Shown here piece by piece: positions 1 to 11,395 of a DNA stretch of 64,000 nucleotides; the first letter of the stretch is position 1, and each line of letters opens with the position of its first letter. A program made the position numbers and the translations under genes. The notes beneath the pieces were generated by a model, which saw nothing but the letters and a program-made list of their open reading frames with translations, did not search any database and was not told where the DNA came from. This DNA comes from Calycina herbarum (Eukaryota > Ascomycota > Leotiomycetes > Helotiales > Pezizellaceae). The DNA lies in NCBI GenBank assembly GCA_001414485.1, contig LLEY01000060.1, positions 124,001 through 188,000 of the forward strand, written 5' to 3'.

Positions 1-3000
1 TTCCCGTCCGTTGTTGTGAGGGTGGTCAGTTTCGTGTGTTTTCCAACGGCCATTCGAGATTCAAGAAATCTCTACCCCGTCTCAGAATTGATGCATGTCC
101 GCTTCGGAAGGCGGCAAGATCAGAATAAAGGCGGGATGGTAGAAAGATTGACGGAAGGCAGGTGACGATACTTCCAGCTAGCCAGTCGTCGTCCAAGATG
201 GGTCCATTCAGACTAAACGTGTACGGAGTCGCCATGGGCGAATTTTCGTTGTATGTATTATCGATCGAATTTGTTCAACGTATCTATATATCATTGGCTC
301 CACCATCGTCATGACAATTAACTGAATCCGTATTATTTATAGAGACATGCGGCGGATTCGCGGCTCTTCAGTCACTGGCGTTGGCTTGCCTGCGAGCCCG
401 CCCTTGCTTACCAGTATCATCCCAACCTGCAACCCGCAAACTGCTGCCACCCCATGGGTATTCCCCTACTTAGAGCCTTGTCGCCGTCTCACGACTGTGC
501 CGGTGGAGGCGGAGACCAGTACCAGCAACCACGTATGGTCTTGGAAGAACCAGGGGTTTCCTTTGCCGTGGCAGGGCGGTGTCCCTGACGGCTAATATAT
601 CAGTGCCGTTTCTCGCCCAGCTAGATCAACCTCCGCGCATCCCAACATCCTTGGGAACTGCTTAAACATGCTCGCCAACATCTGCAACCCTTGACCCTGC
701 ACATGGCTTGCAGAATTCGCAACGGCGCTCTACGTTCGAAGCACAAGCCGAAGAATCGACCTGGAGATGTAATTGAAAACGTTATCAGAACAAACAATAA
801 GACTAAGTGGTTGACAGAAACGATCAAAGGTCGATTTCCAGGTACTCGTAAAAACCCCTACTTCAACATATAAAATCGTTTTTTCGGTGTTCTTCACTTC
901 TCACCTGTGGGGGTCCGAGGACCCTTTTGCTTAATAGTCTGCGTCTACTCCACTCGCCCTCTAGAGAAATAGTTGTACTCCGTACACCCCCGCATTTTAA
1001 ATGGGAGGGAGTACAATTCCCTTATTGAAGTGAAGGTTGGGGGCGCGACATGGGGAACGCAGGATTTACAGTGGTAGGGTAGGGAATACCAGGTACTTAT
1101 TCTGCTGGGTAGGGATGTGTGACATCTGCAGTGCAGAAGTCTGGAAGATTTCCGCTCTCGCTCGGAATATAGTATGTAGCCTGCTGCTTGCCATCACCGG
1201 CCCCGTCAGCCGCCCTGGTAGATGCAGACTCGCAGACCAGGACCTCCTTTTATTTACCTTGGTACTCTCCTACTGACTGGTCGTTGCCTGTCGATAGCTT
1301 TCGTCTCCTTCACTTGCTCTCTCAAGCTCCCCATGGCTATCTGCAGCCGCGTCGTCGCCCAGGGGTCCAGGCGACGCTGGTAGTTCTCAGCCCGCCAACT
1401 AATATGCTGAAGCGAGAGCTCCTTTTGCAAAGTATATGACACATTTACTTCATCGGTTCAAGGTTAGGTTTTGCACAGAACAATTGGTTACAATTGATAA
1501 TTCTAAATTATTTCCACGTGCTGCGAAATAGAATCGCAAAAATGGGTGCCGGTTTATGCAATTGACGGCCTCAAGACTGCTTCATATGAAGGCTGGTGTA
1601 TATTCTGCCCGAAACCCGAGCTCTGCTAATTGTACGTAGTATTTTGTTGTTCCAATTGTGTGCAGTTGATATGCAGTATATCGGGGCTTCGTTCGTTTTC
1701 GAGTCCCGGCTTCCGTTGTTGAATCAAATTAGTTTCATATATTATTGTATCGAATCAGCTTGTTCTACTTCTACTTCTTTTTTTAATATATCCCTATAAT
1801 ATCACTCAAAATATTATACAAGCTCGTTGATCAGCCATGTCTAATACCGCCCTCCCGTCCTACTTCGTTTCGCTTACAAATATTTAATGTATCGTAGTTC
1901 GGACACCACTAGTTTTCCTTTGGCTCTATTATCTCCGGAACGGAGATATAAATAGCACATTACTTTATCCCGTGCTTTAGGTAATACAGTATAAAAAATT
2001 GAAGACCGTAAAAGCAGGCGTAAAAAGTCGGCTGAACTAACCTAAAATAGTTGTATTTATCAGTTCGAATCTACATCAAGTCTAGACTACCTTGATATAG
2101 TTTCATATTTTGCCACCAGATGTTTACAAATCATGATAGGCACCCATGTAGGCGATAGATGTTTAGGAGAGAGCTTGAGCTTTCTTGCAGTAGTACAGAT
2201 GAAGAAACAGTGACAGGGAGGGGAAGTAGGGGAAGTAGGGGAAGCAGGGGAAGAAGTTGTTTTTGATCTAGTCCAAAATAAGGTCTTCTTGCATACTAGT
2301 GGTATAATCCATGTTGAAATAAATAATGTGGTTATTTTCGGTTACTGGCGGGGTCAAAGACATGCGAGTTATCAGCCATCTAACTCGGTATTCGCTACCG
2401 TCTCACTTGGAGGTCATCAAACACCTTCTGTGCATCTCGCGGATTGTCCATGTAGTTATGTGAGTGTACTTCCCCGAGAGGCATGTCACGCCCGACTTTG
2501 CGCTTCGAAAATCGAGTCGCAAAGGAATGAGAAGATCATTCAGGGTAGAATGGTCGTCATTTTCGGGGAGCGCCAGTCTTACGTAGAAGATCCTGTTTGG
2601 GGAACTAAAGGCTAATTAGCCCAACTTAAATAATCAAGCAAAAGTACCCAGACTAGGTACCTAGAGTCGCTTCTTATAAAAGCGGCGGGAAGGCACGAGA
2701 ACCTAATTAGCTGTCAATAAAAATGATAGATAAGCCGTTACTTGTACCAACTCAGGCTAATTAGCTGCCTGAATTTTCTTTGCCAAATTCACTAAGTTGG
2801 ATTGTTGAGTTCCCATTGAGGGCCGGCTGTTTCTTCTGCTCCTCTTGTACTCTTCCCGTTCATGTCAAAAATTGGTAGTAGTACAAAGATTCGATACTGC
2901 GTCCAACCACGAGGACAACTGGTCCCCGAGTACGAGTATCAGCAGGCAGCTCCATAGCTGCGGTGCAACCATGCATAGAATATGTTATGTTTACGATGGG

Positions 3001-3154
3001 ACGAATCTATGTTTCTACATCGGCCCCGTCTGATCTGTGACTGCAGTTTCCAGCGCAACAATTTCCGGATTGAATAGGTACTTAGCTAGCTCTTACGACG
3101 AGTTACGACCATGGTCACACTCGGAATATCCCCCGCTCACCTCCATCAACAATT
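1..3154. other. Intergenic, no gene recognised
   Basis: Only short unrelated open frames occur on both strands and none has a recognisable motif or plausible splice chain. The stretch from about 1470 to 2150 is A+T-rich. A 10-bp purine unit (GGGGAAGTAG-like) is repeated about four times near 2219-2256. The palindrome GCTAATTAGC occurs at 2611 and 2756, with a shorter form at 2703. Confidence 0.5.
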
Positions 3155-3159
3155 GAATG

Positions 3160-3352
3160 TGTCGGTATATGCACAAGTGGTTAGCACTTCCACGTGCCTT
3201 TTGCACTTCCACGTGCCTTCCTCGCTTAATGAGGAAGGCAGGTATTTAAGAACCGAGTACAGACTTCCTTCTTACTCGGTATACATCAACGATAGTTATA
3301 AGAATATACACTCTTTTTGCATCAAGCTATCGACCACCAAGTCGAACCAACA
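3160..3352. mobile_element. Solo LTR with 5-bp target duplication GAATG
   Basis: The 193-bp segment starts TGTCGG and ends CCAACA, which are near-complementary ends of the TG...CA type. It is flanked directly by GAATG at 3155-3159 and again at 3353-3357. It contains a TATA-like GGTATTTAAG near 3241 and an internal tandem duplication of about 18 bp around CACTTCCACGTGCC (3183-3221). Ends, size, TATA box and 5-bp duplication fit a solo LTR left after recombination between the two LTRs of a retrotransposon, probably Copia- or Ty3-type. No internal retrotransposon sequence is present. The family was not identified. Confidence 0.75.
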
Positions 3353-3357
3353 GAATG

Positions 3358-4060
3358 AGTCTATTATAAAATTCGGGCATCAATATGGTGAGATTATTCC
3401 TTTGACTACTGATAGCTCTGTTTGGCTCCCTCGGACTTGAAAACAGTAAAGTTGAAATAGCAAGTCAATACCCTCCTCCCACCTCTAAGTGTATTCATAC
3501 CTCCTTTGTAGATGTACAGAAATAAAATGTTTTGGATGGGGTTTGACCTTTCTTGGAAGAATGCAGACGAAAATGATATTAAGAGACAGGGAGTGCGTGC
3601 AACTTCCATGGTCTAGGGGCATCTTAGAGGGATGGGTGTGCAAGCTTGACTAGGTTACAAGGAGGGAGTTAGGGTGTGAACACCCCGTTACAGAGACTTG
3701 CTGGAGACATATTTTTCACGTTCACAATCCAGAAATAAATGAAACAGGCTGAGAAAATGCGCCAATGTGGAGCTGGATCCTGGGACTATTGGAGGGTCAG
3801 AGTGAGTTAAGAACCAAAAATTGGGCTAATTAGCGGACAATTAGGGCTCTTGTGTAGAGGCAGGAGAACCTCTTCTTTTTCAACAAGGGCCCTCTTTGTA
3901 AATTGAGCCACGTAGAATTGAATTAGAATACCGTATACAAGTTGACTGGTATTATTGCTGCTTTGACAGCAACTGACATAAGGCGGCGGATGTTGGAGCT
4001 TACATTTTTTCTGCGCCACAGTCAAGCCACACTATCTTTCTCTTCCCTCTACACTTACTG
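3358..4060. other. Intergenic, no gene recognised
   Basis: No coding region could be supported here. A third exact copy of the palindrome GCTAATTAGC lies at 3825-3834. Confidence 0.45.
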
Positions 4061-4445
4061 TCACGATCCATAACCAAAGGCAAAGGCACAAGAGTATATA
4101 TATGTAAATTCGAGAATTCAAAGCTACAGTTCCATCTACGAGGGCAACGCGGTTTATATACCCAGAGAAAAGGGGTTGCTTAGTAATTGTAAGGAGCTGT
4201 AAGGAGCTGAAATCTCGTCATAGCTCTCGTCATGGCTCTCGTCATGGATCTACACATCCTCATTACCGAGGTGATAAGGATGTGTTAGAATAACGATATT
4301 AGAATAACGAGCCTTATAGTTACTAAGCAACCCCTTTCCTCTGGGTATATATACCGCGTTGCCCTCGTAGATGGAACTGTAGCTTTGAATTCTCGAATTT
4401 ACATATATATACTCTTGTGCCTTTGCCTTTGGTTATAGATCGTGA
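4061..4445. mobile_element. Fold-back (MITE-like) inverted-repeat element
   Basis: The left arm 4061-4194 and the right arm 4312-4445 are reverse complements of about 134 bp with roughly half a dozen mismatches; both read TCACGATC inward from the outer ends. The loop of about 117 bp contains short tandem repeats (two copies of AAGGAGCTG and three of CTCGTCATGG-like). No open frame lies inside, so the element would be non-autonomous. No clear target-site duplication was found at the ends. It could instead be two inverted copies of a longer element such as an LTR, because TGTTAGAATAACG near 4282 resembles an LTR start. Confidence 0.75.
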
Positions 4446-4726
4446 AAGAGAAATCACGTGCTGAAATAAGTTATAGTTATTTAAGAAGTATTTTGTTTAT
4501 AATTAATTGATTAAGAATAGGATTCAAGACTCGGGATCTCAAATTAAGTATCATCACGTGATATAGGAAAGAACAACACAGAGCTGGCGCAATGATAGGT
4601 TGAAGCTAAGCGAAGACCCACCACCTTCCAGGTTGCCTCGTACCCTTCCCCTCCTTCCTATCTTCAAAAACACAACACAACACGCCGTCGTCGATACAAC
4701 GCAGGGTCGATATTGAATATATAAAC

Positions 4727-6269
4727 ATGCGACTCCAAGACATACCCAACGAGCTCCTGCTCACCATTGTGGATCAAATTGATGACCGGGCTACACTCTG
4801 TAGTCTCGCAGGCACATGCTCCAAATTTCAACTCGTCTCAGAGCCACATATCTACAAATCGCTCCTGATTCTGGATGGCTCGAAGGTGAAAGCCGTCCTT
4901 GCAAAGAGCTTTGTTACTAGACCTGCACGTCTCTCTGCTATACAGGACCTCGCTGTTCGCTATCGATTTACAGCGGAAGAAGGAATCGAAGAGCTCGAAC
5001 CTTTCTTGTATCGCATGGCTCAGCTTCGACATCTTCTGATTGAAGCACCTTGCTGCAATGACACACCGTGGACATACAACGAACCCTGGAAAAGTCATGG
5101 ACGGATTGACTTTGGGAAACTGTTCGAGGCCTCGCTTTCTACAAATTCATCAATAACGCCTCGTCCTCTAGCTCATCTCGAGTCACGTAAGTTGTTTTCC
5201 ATATTGTTTGGGGTCTTGGCTCATCAAAATCTGAATTCATATTACATGTTATCTCTGTATTTGCTTTCAGTAAACTAGTATGGACATTTGGATTGGATTT
5301 AAACGCTAATAACATCTAATAGTTACTGTGCACTCACATAATGCTGGCATAGGAAATCCACATAATATTAACATGGGGGTTCGTAGTCGATATGAACTCG
5401 GCAAGGACGCTGTCATTTTCCTTCACCCAACTTTACGCTCAATAAAACTATCCTGCTTTGATATCGGACCTGACTTTATAAACTATCGATGCCACGACTA
5501 CGAAAAAGCCCACAAATCTACCGCGTTGAAAACTTTGATTTTCGAAGAATGCAACATCTCCGCTGCCGGCCTTGAAACTTTACTCGCCCTACCGAAAGCT
5601 TTGGAGCAACTGACTCTCGGAGAAAGAATGTACCATACAGACAAGAATTACTGGGAAGTTCTGGCTAATGAGCAAAGTACCGTGCGCCGGGCACTTGGCT
5701 TTCAGCGACAATCTTTGTGGTATCTCAAGCACATTGGTGGAGTTTCTCTTTATGGGCAGCCGGCTAACTTGATAACCGCACACGATCTGTGGAATGTCAC
5801 GACCTTGGAAATTGACTATTATTCATTTTTTATTACGGCGTTTCTTAAGCGCAAATTCCCTCCGCAGTTGCAAACTCTGAAGATTCTCGATGCTCCAATC
5901 TTCGAAGTCGCCGAGTTGGGAGGCCTGATGAATAATTTGGTGTTGCACAATGACACTCAGAACTTGCGTCGTCTCAGTTTAGTTACTGCCAACTCATTAC
6001 GAGTTCTATTCCAATCGGATGCACAAAGGGTGGATCTGATCCGAGCTAATGTGCAACATTTTGGCAAACAATTCCGCCAGCGGAAGATCGATTTCTATGT
6101 TTACTACACCCCGGAAGCCGATCAACACTTCATTCCTCCATTTATGTATGGCGAGAAGGTGCCGGTGGACTTATTGGCCTATAGTTCCTTGGAGGCATCG
6201 ATATCTGACGATGACCCCAATTCACAACCCTTACAGGCTGAAGAGTTGGCTGAGAACGTCTCGCAGTAG
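4727..6269 (+). CDS. F-box protein
   Basis: Two exons, 4727-5186 and 5323-6269, are joined across a 136-bp GT-AG intron with a CTAAT branch site; the product is about 468 aa. Residues 3-45 form an F-box: LQDIPNELLLTIVDQI, then a cysteine/serine-rich helix ending in KFQLVSEPHIYKSL. The rest shows leucine-rich spacing and no catalytic motif. F-box proteins bind Skp1 and present substrates to SCF ubiquitin ligases, so this is a probable substrate receptor, but the target is unknown. The ATG follows a pyrimidine-rich leader and precedes the F-box directly. The tail is acidic (SISDDDPNSQ). The gene stands alone between the fold-back element and an A+T-rich stretch. The family is large and variable in filamentous fungi, so orthology cannot be assigned. 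Confidence 0.85.
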
Positions 6270-7179
6270 GAGTTAGAGAAGGATACTACTGGTGCTGCAC
6301 CAAATCTTTCAGTAAGGTTATCTTTGGGTTGGATTGGACTCAACCAAAATGAATTGTATAGCGTGGTTTTCTTTTGTATGGATTAGGAGTTTGGCCGAGA
6401 GGAGAACGGATAGCAATGTAAACTTGGGGTCTATTGTTCTGTTGGAAGTCATACTCATGACATTGATCTTGTTGCCTAGATTCATCTCAACACAACTCAC
6501 CTACAATTTACAACGGAACTCAAACCTTTATTACTTCAATTATGGTATTAAATATCTAAAAACATGACCTTCTGTGAACGTCCCGTGTGACCTTGTGTTG
6601 TGGGGTACACGTGACCTGGCTCCTGCCCTCTTCTTAGCTCTTTAGACGTTTTATATACCACATACTAGATTATATTAATTCATATCATTAAGCCTTAACT
6701 AGGGTGATATAATTTGAACAGTACGATTCCGGTGACAAGGATGAAGGCAAAATAAATACGCCCGGCCATTACTCTCCAGTACTCTTCTTTTTTACTATGC
6801 GAACTATCCTTGATATACGACAGTCATATTATGTGAGAACTTCTAGAAGAATTAGGTTGGAATAAGAGCTGGTATGTTTTAATGACTAAGTAATTGATCA
6901 ATTCTGTCTCGACATACTGTAAGATTGCATTCTTAATCTCTATAGTTTATTAAAATAGCTTAAGTATTCAAACTGTCTAGGATATTCATTATAAATGAAT
7001 TTTGTAAGAATGAGTTTTTACTACTCGATAGTTTTAAAATATTCGACAGTTGAATTAAATAACTTAATTAATCTAATATTCTCGAATAATATGATTTAAT
7101 AGTTTAACTTACTAGACGTAGAAACATGATAGGAGAATTCCGCAATTGGTGAATAAAGCATACCAGAGCCATTAAAACT
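6270..7179. other. A+T-rich intergenic stretch
   Basis: About 6640-7130 is very A+T-rich with many TA dinucleotides and stops in all frames, like the RIP-altered DNA near 11 kb. No gene is supported. It may hold an old transposon remnant, but no ends or target duplication were found. Confidence 0.5.
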
Positions 7180-10100
7180 TCACGATTCATCAACATCTAC
7201 ACAATCCAATTTCGCATCTACATTTCCCTCCACAATTTCCCATCTGCAGAAATGTCAGTATCCAGCTCTTTCAAAAGACATTCATATGAAGGTTGTCCGA
7301 AAAGTAAACTTCCACTTACATTCTCACAACGCCATCGTCACTTGCTGAAGCTAGCATATTCGATTTCTTTGGATTCCACGATAGGCTTGTGCAGGCACCA
7401 GGTTGATCCATGGTTTTCAACAGCTTTCGGCTTTCCCATTCCCATATATACATATGGCCATCTGTAGAATAGTTTGGGGTTAGAAAATGTGTGGTAACGA
7501 AATTTGGAAATGGGGTTGTGTGGAAGAAACTTGCCTTCACTTCCGCTTGCTAGATATCTGTAGTCTTCGCTGAACGCACTCCAGATGACAGTGTCTCCTT
7601 CAAGTGGAATGTTAAAGACGTGAGCAACTTTAAGGGTTGCCAGGTTCAAAACTAACAACTTTTTAGCCTTTACTGACTGTAGGTCTATTCCAAACTGCGG
7701 TTTTGTTCCGAACAAACAATATTTGGAATTCTTCTTGTAAGGACACATGTACTCGAAATCGAAGGGCAGTCTATTCCTGCATACGGGGTAGTGACATTGA
7801 AAACCTTGATCCAAATCGTATAGCAATATTTGCATTGACTTGTCAAATATGATAACTAAGTTAGTACCGGGAATGAAAGCTGGGCCGATGTGGCTTGCAT
7901 TATTTGTTCCCGTCATGCTGACGCTTTTGTAGGGTAGTTCGTTAAATAACCCGTCTTCAGAAAAGAAGGTATGTCTTGAATATGGGTTTGCTTCAGTGGG
8001 GCTCGAAGTGAGAACGTATAAGGATTGTTCTGGAAGTAATGTACATGATTTAATAGGGTTGAGTTTGAAATCCAAGCCAAGGACTTGGGAGGGACCACCA
8101 GACTGATTGTTTTGATAGTGATTCCAGTCTGTGTCACATGGTTAGGGTATGATATTTGTAAGAGTTGTTAGAAATAGATGGATACTGACACTAACTTGCC
8201 ACAGGGTCAAGTATCCTTTTGAACCCCCGGCAACGAGCACACTGTCATCCAAGCTCCAAACTAGAACTGTACTGGGTGTATTCTGCGGTAGGGTACGAAC
8301 TTCATGAAATAATTTTGTCTCGAAGATGGTTACCGAATTATTGCTCCCAGAACACGCAAGGAGAGTACCATTGTTTGAGAACTATAGGTAACATGACGGA
8401 TTACCATTATATGCAGAGCAAGATTTGACATGCATGAGAGAAGGATTGTTGTCCGAGAATTCCTCTGTAGGTCTTGAGATCGCCTGTATTTTAAGTTTCC
8501 AGCATTCCTCCTTAAACCATATGGCAAAGTCGTGATTTCCGCGAAAAAAAGCTGCGTCCAATGGAGTGTTTCCTTCAACGCTCACGACGTTGGCATCTGC
8601 ACCATTATGAAGCAGAAGATGGGCTGAGCGAGGGCGATTCAAATACGCCGCACGATGAAGTGGAGTTTCTTCTGCTTTCGAGGTAGCATTCACATCTAGC
8701 CCTTTCGAAATAAAGCAATCTATATAAACATCAAAGTATGCTGAAACATGTAACTCGGTCCAGCCGAACATGTCGTTTATTCGAGCTCCAGCGTCGAACA
8801 AAAGCTTGCTAACGGAAAGTGTCTCCATCTGAATTGAGATATCGAGTGGTGTCCGCCCAAGGTAATCTCTTGGTCCAGTCAGAGCCCCGGCTTTTAATAG
8901 TAGATCAACGGCAAAATCTAGTCGGGACAGAACAGCATAGGAGAGGGCCGTTCCAGACGGATGTATCCAAGTTTCAAGATTAGAACTAGCACTCATCAAA
9001 GCGTAGCAAACTTTCTGCAGTTGTGGTAATCTTTCCGATTCGTCTCTCAGTCTGGTTTCCCAAATATCCCAACCCACAGATTTTAGAAAACGGTATAGTG
9101 TTGGTACGTGATCGGCAGTGGCTCTCTGAAGAATATCGAAGTCGAATCCAGAGTCAATGAGGACTTCGAGAAGGTCCCAGTCCCTACCCGCGAGACCACC
9201 CCCAATGGCACGGTAGATTCTACCCAAAAGCCATGGTGGATAATAGGCCCCTCCACCCAGAAGACATGAATAAATTTGTCGACGGGTATCATGTGGCAAT
9301 ATTTTCCACGAAATTGCCTTCCTCAATAGTTCACCGTCATGTCTCTTGAAACCAGCTCCATTTTGTGCATAATGTTGCAAGACTGACGGGAGTGCATTGA
9401 GCGTAGCAACTAAGAGAGCCCAATCCAACGTGGTGTGATCCGGACGTCTCATCTTAAACCCCCTACTACGCGCTGTCCAAAGACCCAATCTGACTTGAGA
9501 ACCCTGCCTAAGAAAATTCAACATACAACCTTTTAGCTCCATTTTGAATTTTTGGGCATGCATCGCCCAAGATTTGGAAGCATACTCCAATAGGCCCCCT
9601 TTCCAGCCCACCGAGTTTGCGACCTCGCTTAGAACAAAATCTGAAGGTACAACGTCTTGAAAGATAGGAAGAGACAAATACCTCAGGCATGCCTTGGCTA
9701 TGAGTTTCTCGCCATCAGGGAAGATGGTCTCTCGACTCTTTTGGAAATATTCTTGTGCTGTGAAATGGACCAGTCTCACAACCGAGCTCTTTTGGTCAAT
9801 TGTGATAAGTCCGGCACAGACATCTAGCAATGTCTCTTCGTCTGAAAACCCTTCCTCGTCAAGTGTGTCTTCATCTGACTCAAAGTCTTCCATCGCGAGC
9901 GCAATTCTCAGCTCTGGTGTGGTGCTCAGTAATAGAAAGAACCAAGTGATGACGGAGATTACCTAGTGGTGTAAGAGGCCGAAGGGAGCAAGAGACCCAG
10001 TACAAAATCCGCCTCCCAAGCTCAGCGTCTTCTTTTTCTTGGCCGTCGATTCTTATTAATGCCTGCTGATAGGTCGCGTCGACAGTTGTCGGTAATCTTT

Positions 10101-10837
10101 CTAGCGCCCGTCGGACAGATTTGCGGTCTCTCTTCTTTAAAAGAGTTTCAATATGGAGATGAGCGAGGAGGAACCTGTGAATCAATGAGCTATTTGGAAA
10201 CAATAAAAGTTCAAAGTTACCTACATTCCATCCACGCGAGCTAATATTGCGGTTTTTATGGCGTCGAGTAGGCTTGGGTCTGCCTGGATATGTTTAGCTA
10301 GCCGTGGACTGTTTCTCATTTTCCCCAAAATGTATTTTTCCACGTCCCCTTGTGTAGCATGTATTCGAATTCTTCTCTCTTCGGAACACATTTGTTCAAT
10401 ATCTAATAACTCGTGAGAAGTATATAGGATTCGGAAGTTAGAGAGAAGCTTACCTAGTATCTCTATTAAAACCCTTCTCGAGTTCTCTATATATTCATCT
10501 AAAGCATCGATTACTAGATAGACAGTTCCAAATTAGGAGACAATAGTATAAAGAACCTTAATAGTTTCTAGTAATCGCAGCCCTGTCTATCTACGTTTCT
10601 AATAATAGACTCTTACGGTTTTCGATATTTTAAGGAGTTTTTTAACAAGCTATTAAAGAATACTAGTAAGTAGACAGGGTATATAATATAAGAATATAAC
10701 TACTACTAAATCATCCCCAAAAGCATACTAAGTAATAAGGAAATTTATTATCGTATATCTAGACCTGTTAGTATCTTTATCTTAGAGGAAGATACCGATA
10801 TTATTAGCCTACGCTACTACCGTTTTCCCAGCCCTAG

Positions 10838-11079
10838 TGTCAAGGGTTGCACCCGTGGAGTAAGTCTTGGAGTACTCCAGCGACGTATTCACGTGGCCTC
10901 GCTTAGCAACGCATGGACGTGACAGAACCTTCGAGAGTACTCTTGGCAGAACCCTCTAGAATGAGCTGACTGAGTATATAAGTTGGCAAGGACTCTGGCT
11001 TGGAAAGGACAATCGAATCTTCTTGTACATAGACAGCCTCTGTAGTTCAATTCATCAGCACTTGCTACAAGCCCTGACA
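10838..11079. mobile_element. Solo LTR in the NACHT P-loop, target duplication CCTAG
   Basis: This 242-bp segment begins TGTCAAGGG and ends CCCTGACA, near-perfect inverted ends of TG...CA type. It is flanked by CCTAG at 10833-10837 and 11080-11084. An internal GAGTATATAAG (about 10971) resembles an LTR TATA box. The left duplication overlaps the codon just before AGKT of the interrupted NLR gene, so the element landed in the P-loop. It is more G+C-rich than the surrounding tract, which suggests it arrived late or escaped mutation. It does not look like the LTR at 11213. Confidence 0.85.
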
Positions 11080-11212
11080 CCTAGCTACTAAAGGCTTAAC
11101 TATTTCCTACTTAAACGATATTTTTAAGTAGATATACGAATTCCTAGACACTATAATTTACTCCTTCTACTATTAAACCAATCCCAAAGCAGTAGTTCTT
11201 CAAATAACTACT

Positions 11213-11395
11213 TGTGACAGTTCTGGTTCAAGACTGTAGCAGTTCTGGTTTCAGACCTGACACGTGACTCCTCACCGCCTGGCAGAATCCTGTATATTAG
11301 CATCGTTTAGAGCTGTCTTCGCTCTTTACCTTAGTTTTCGCGTTAATAACCACGAATAGACTACTTCTCTACTCTATTCCTGCCTTGCTGTTACA
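11213..11395. mobile_element. Second solo LTR, target duplication CTACT
   Basis: This 183-bp segment starts TGTGACAG and ends CTGTTACA; the ends are inverted repeats except for one C/T difference of the RIP type. Direct repeats CTACT stand at 11208-11212 and 11396-11400. Inside, AGTTCTGGTTxCAGAC-like sequence occurs twice in tandem near its start. It is a second, unrelated LTR insertion in the linker between the N-domain and NACHT of the broken NLR gene. Confidence 0.78.

Noticed and set aside
3111..3440. Plus-strand 109-codon frame
   Set aside because: It mostly covers the solo LTR at 3160-3352.
6577..6752. Possible further LTR (TGTGACC...GGTGACA with a TATA box)
   Set aside because: The ends pair poorly and no flanking target duplication was found.
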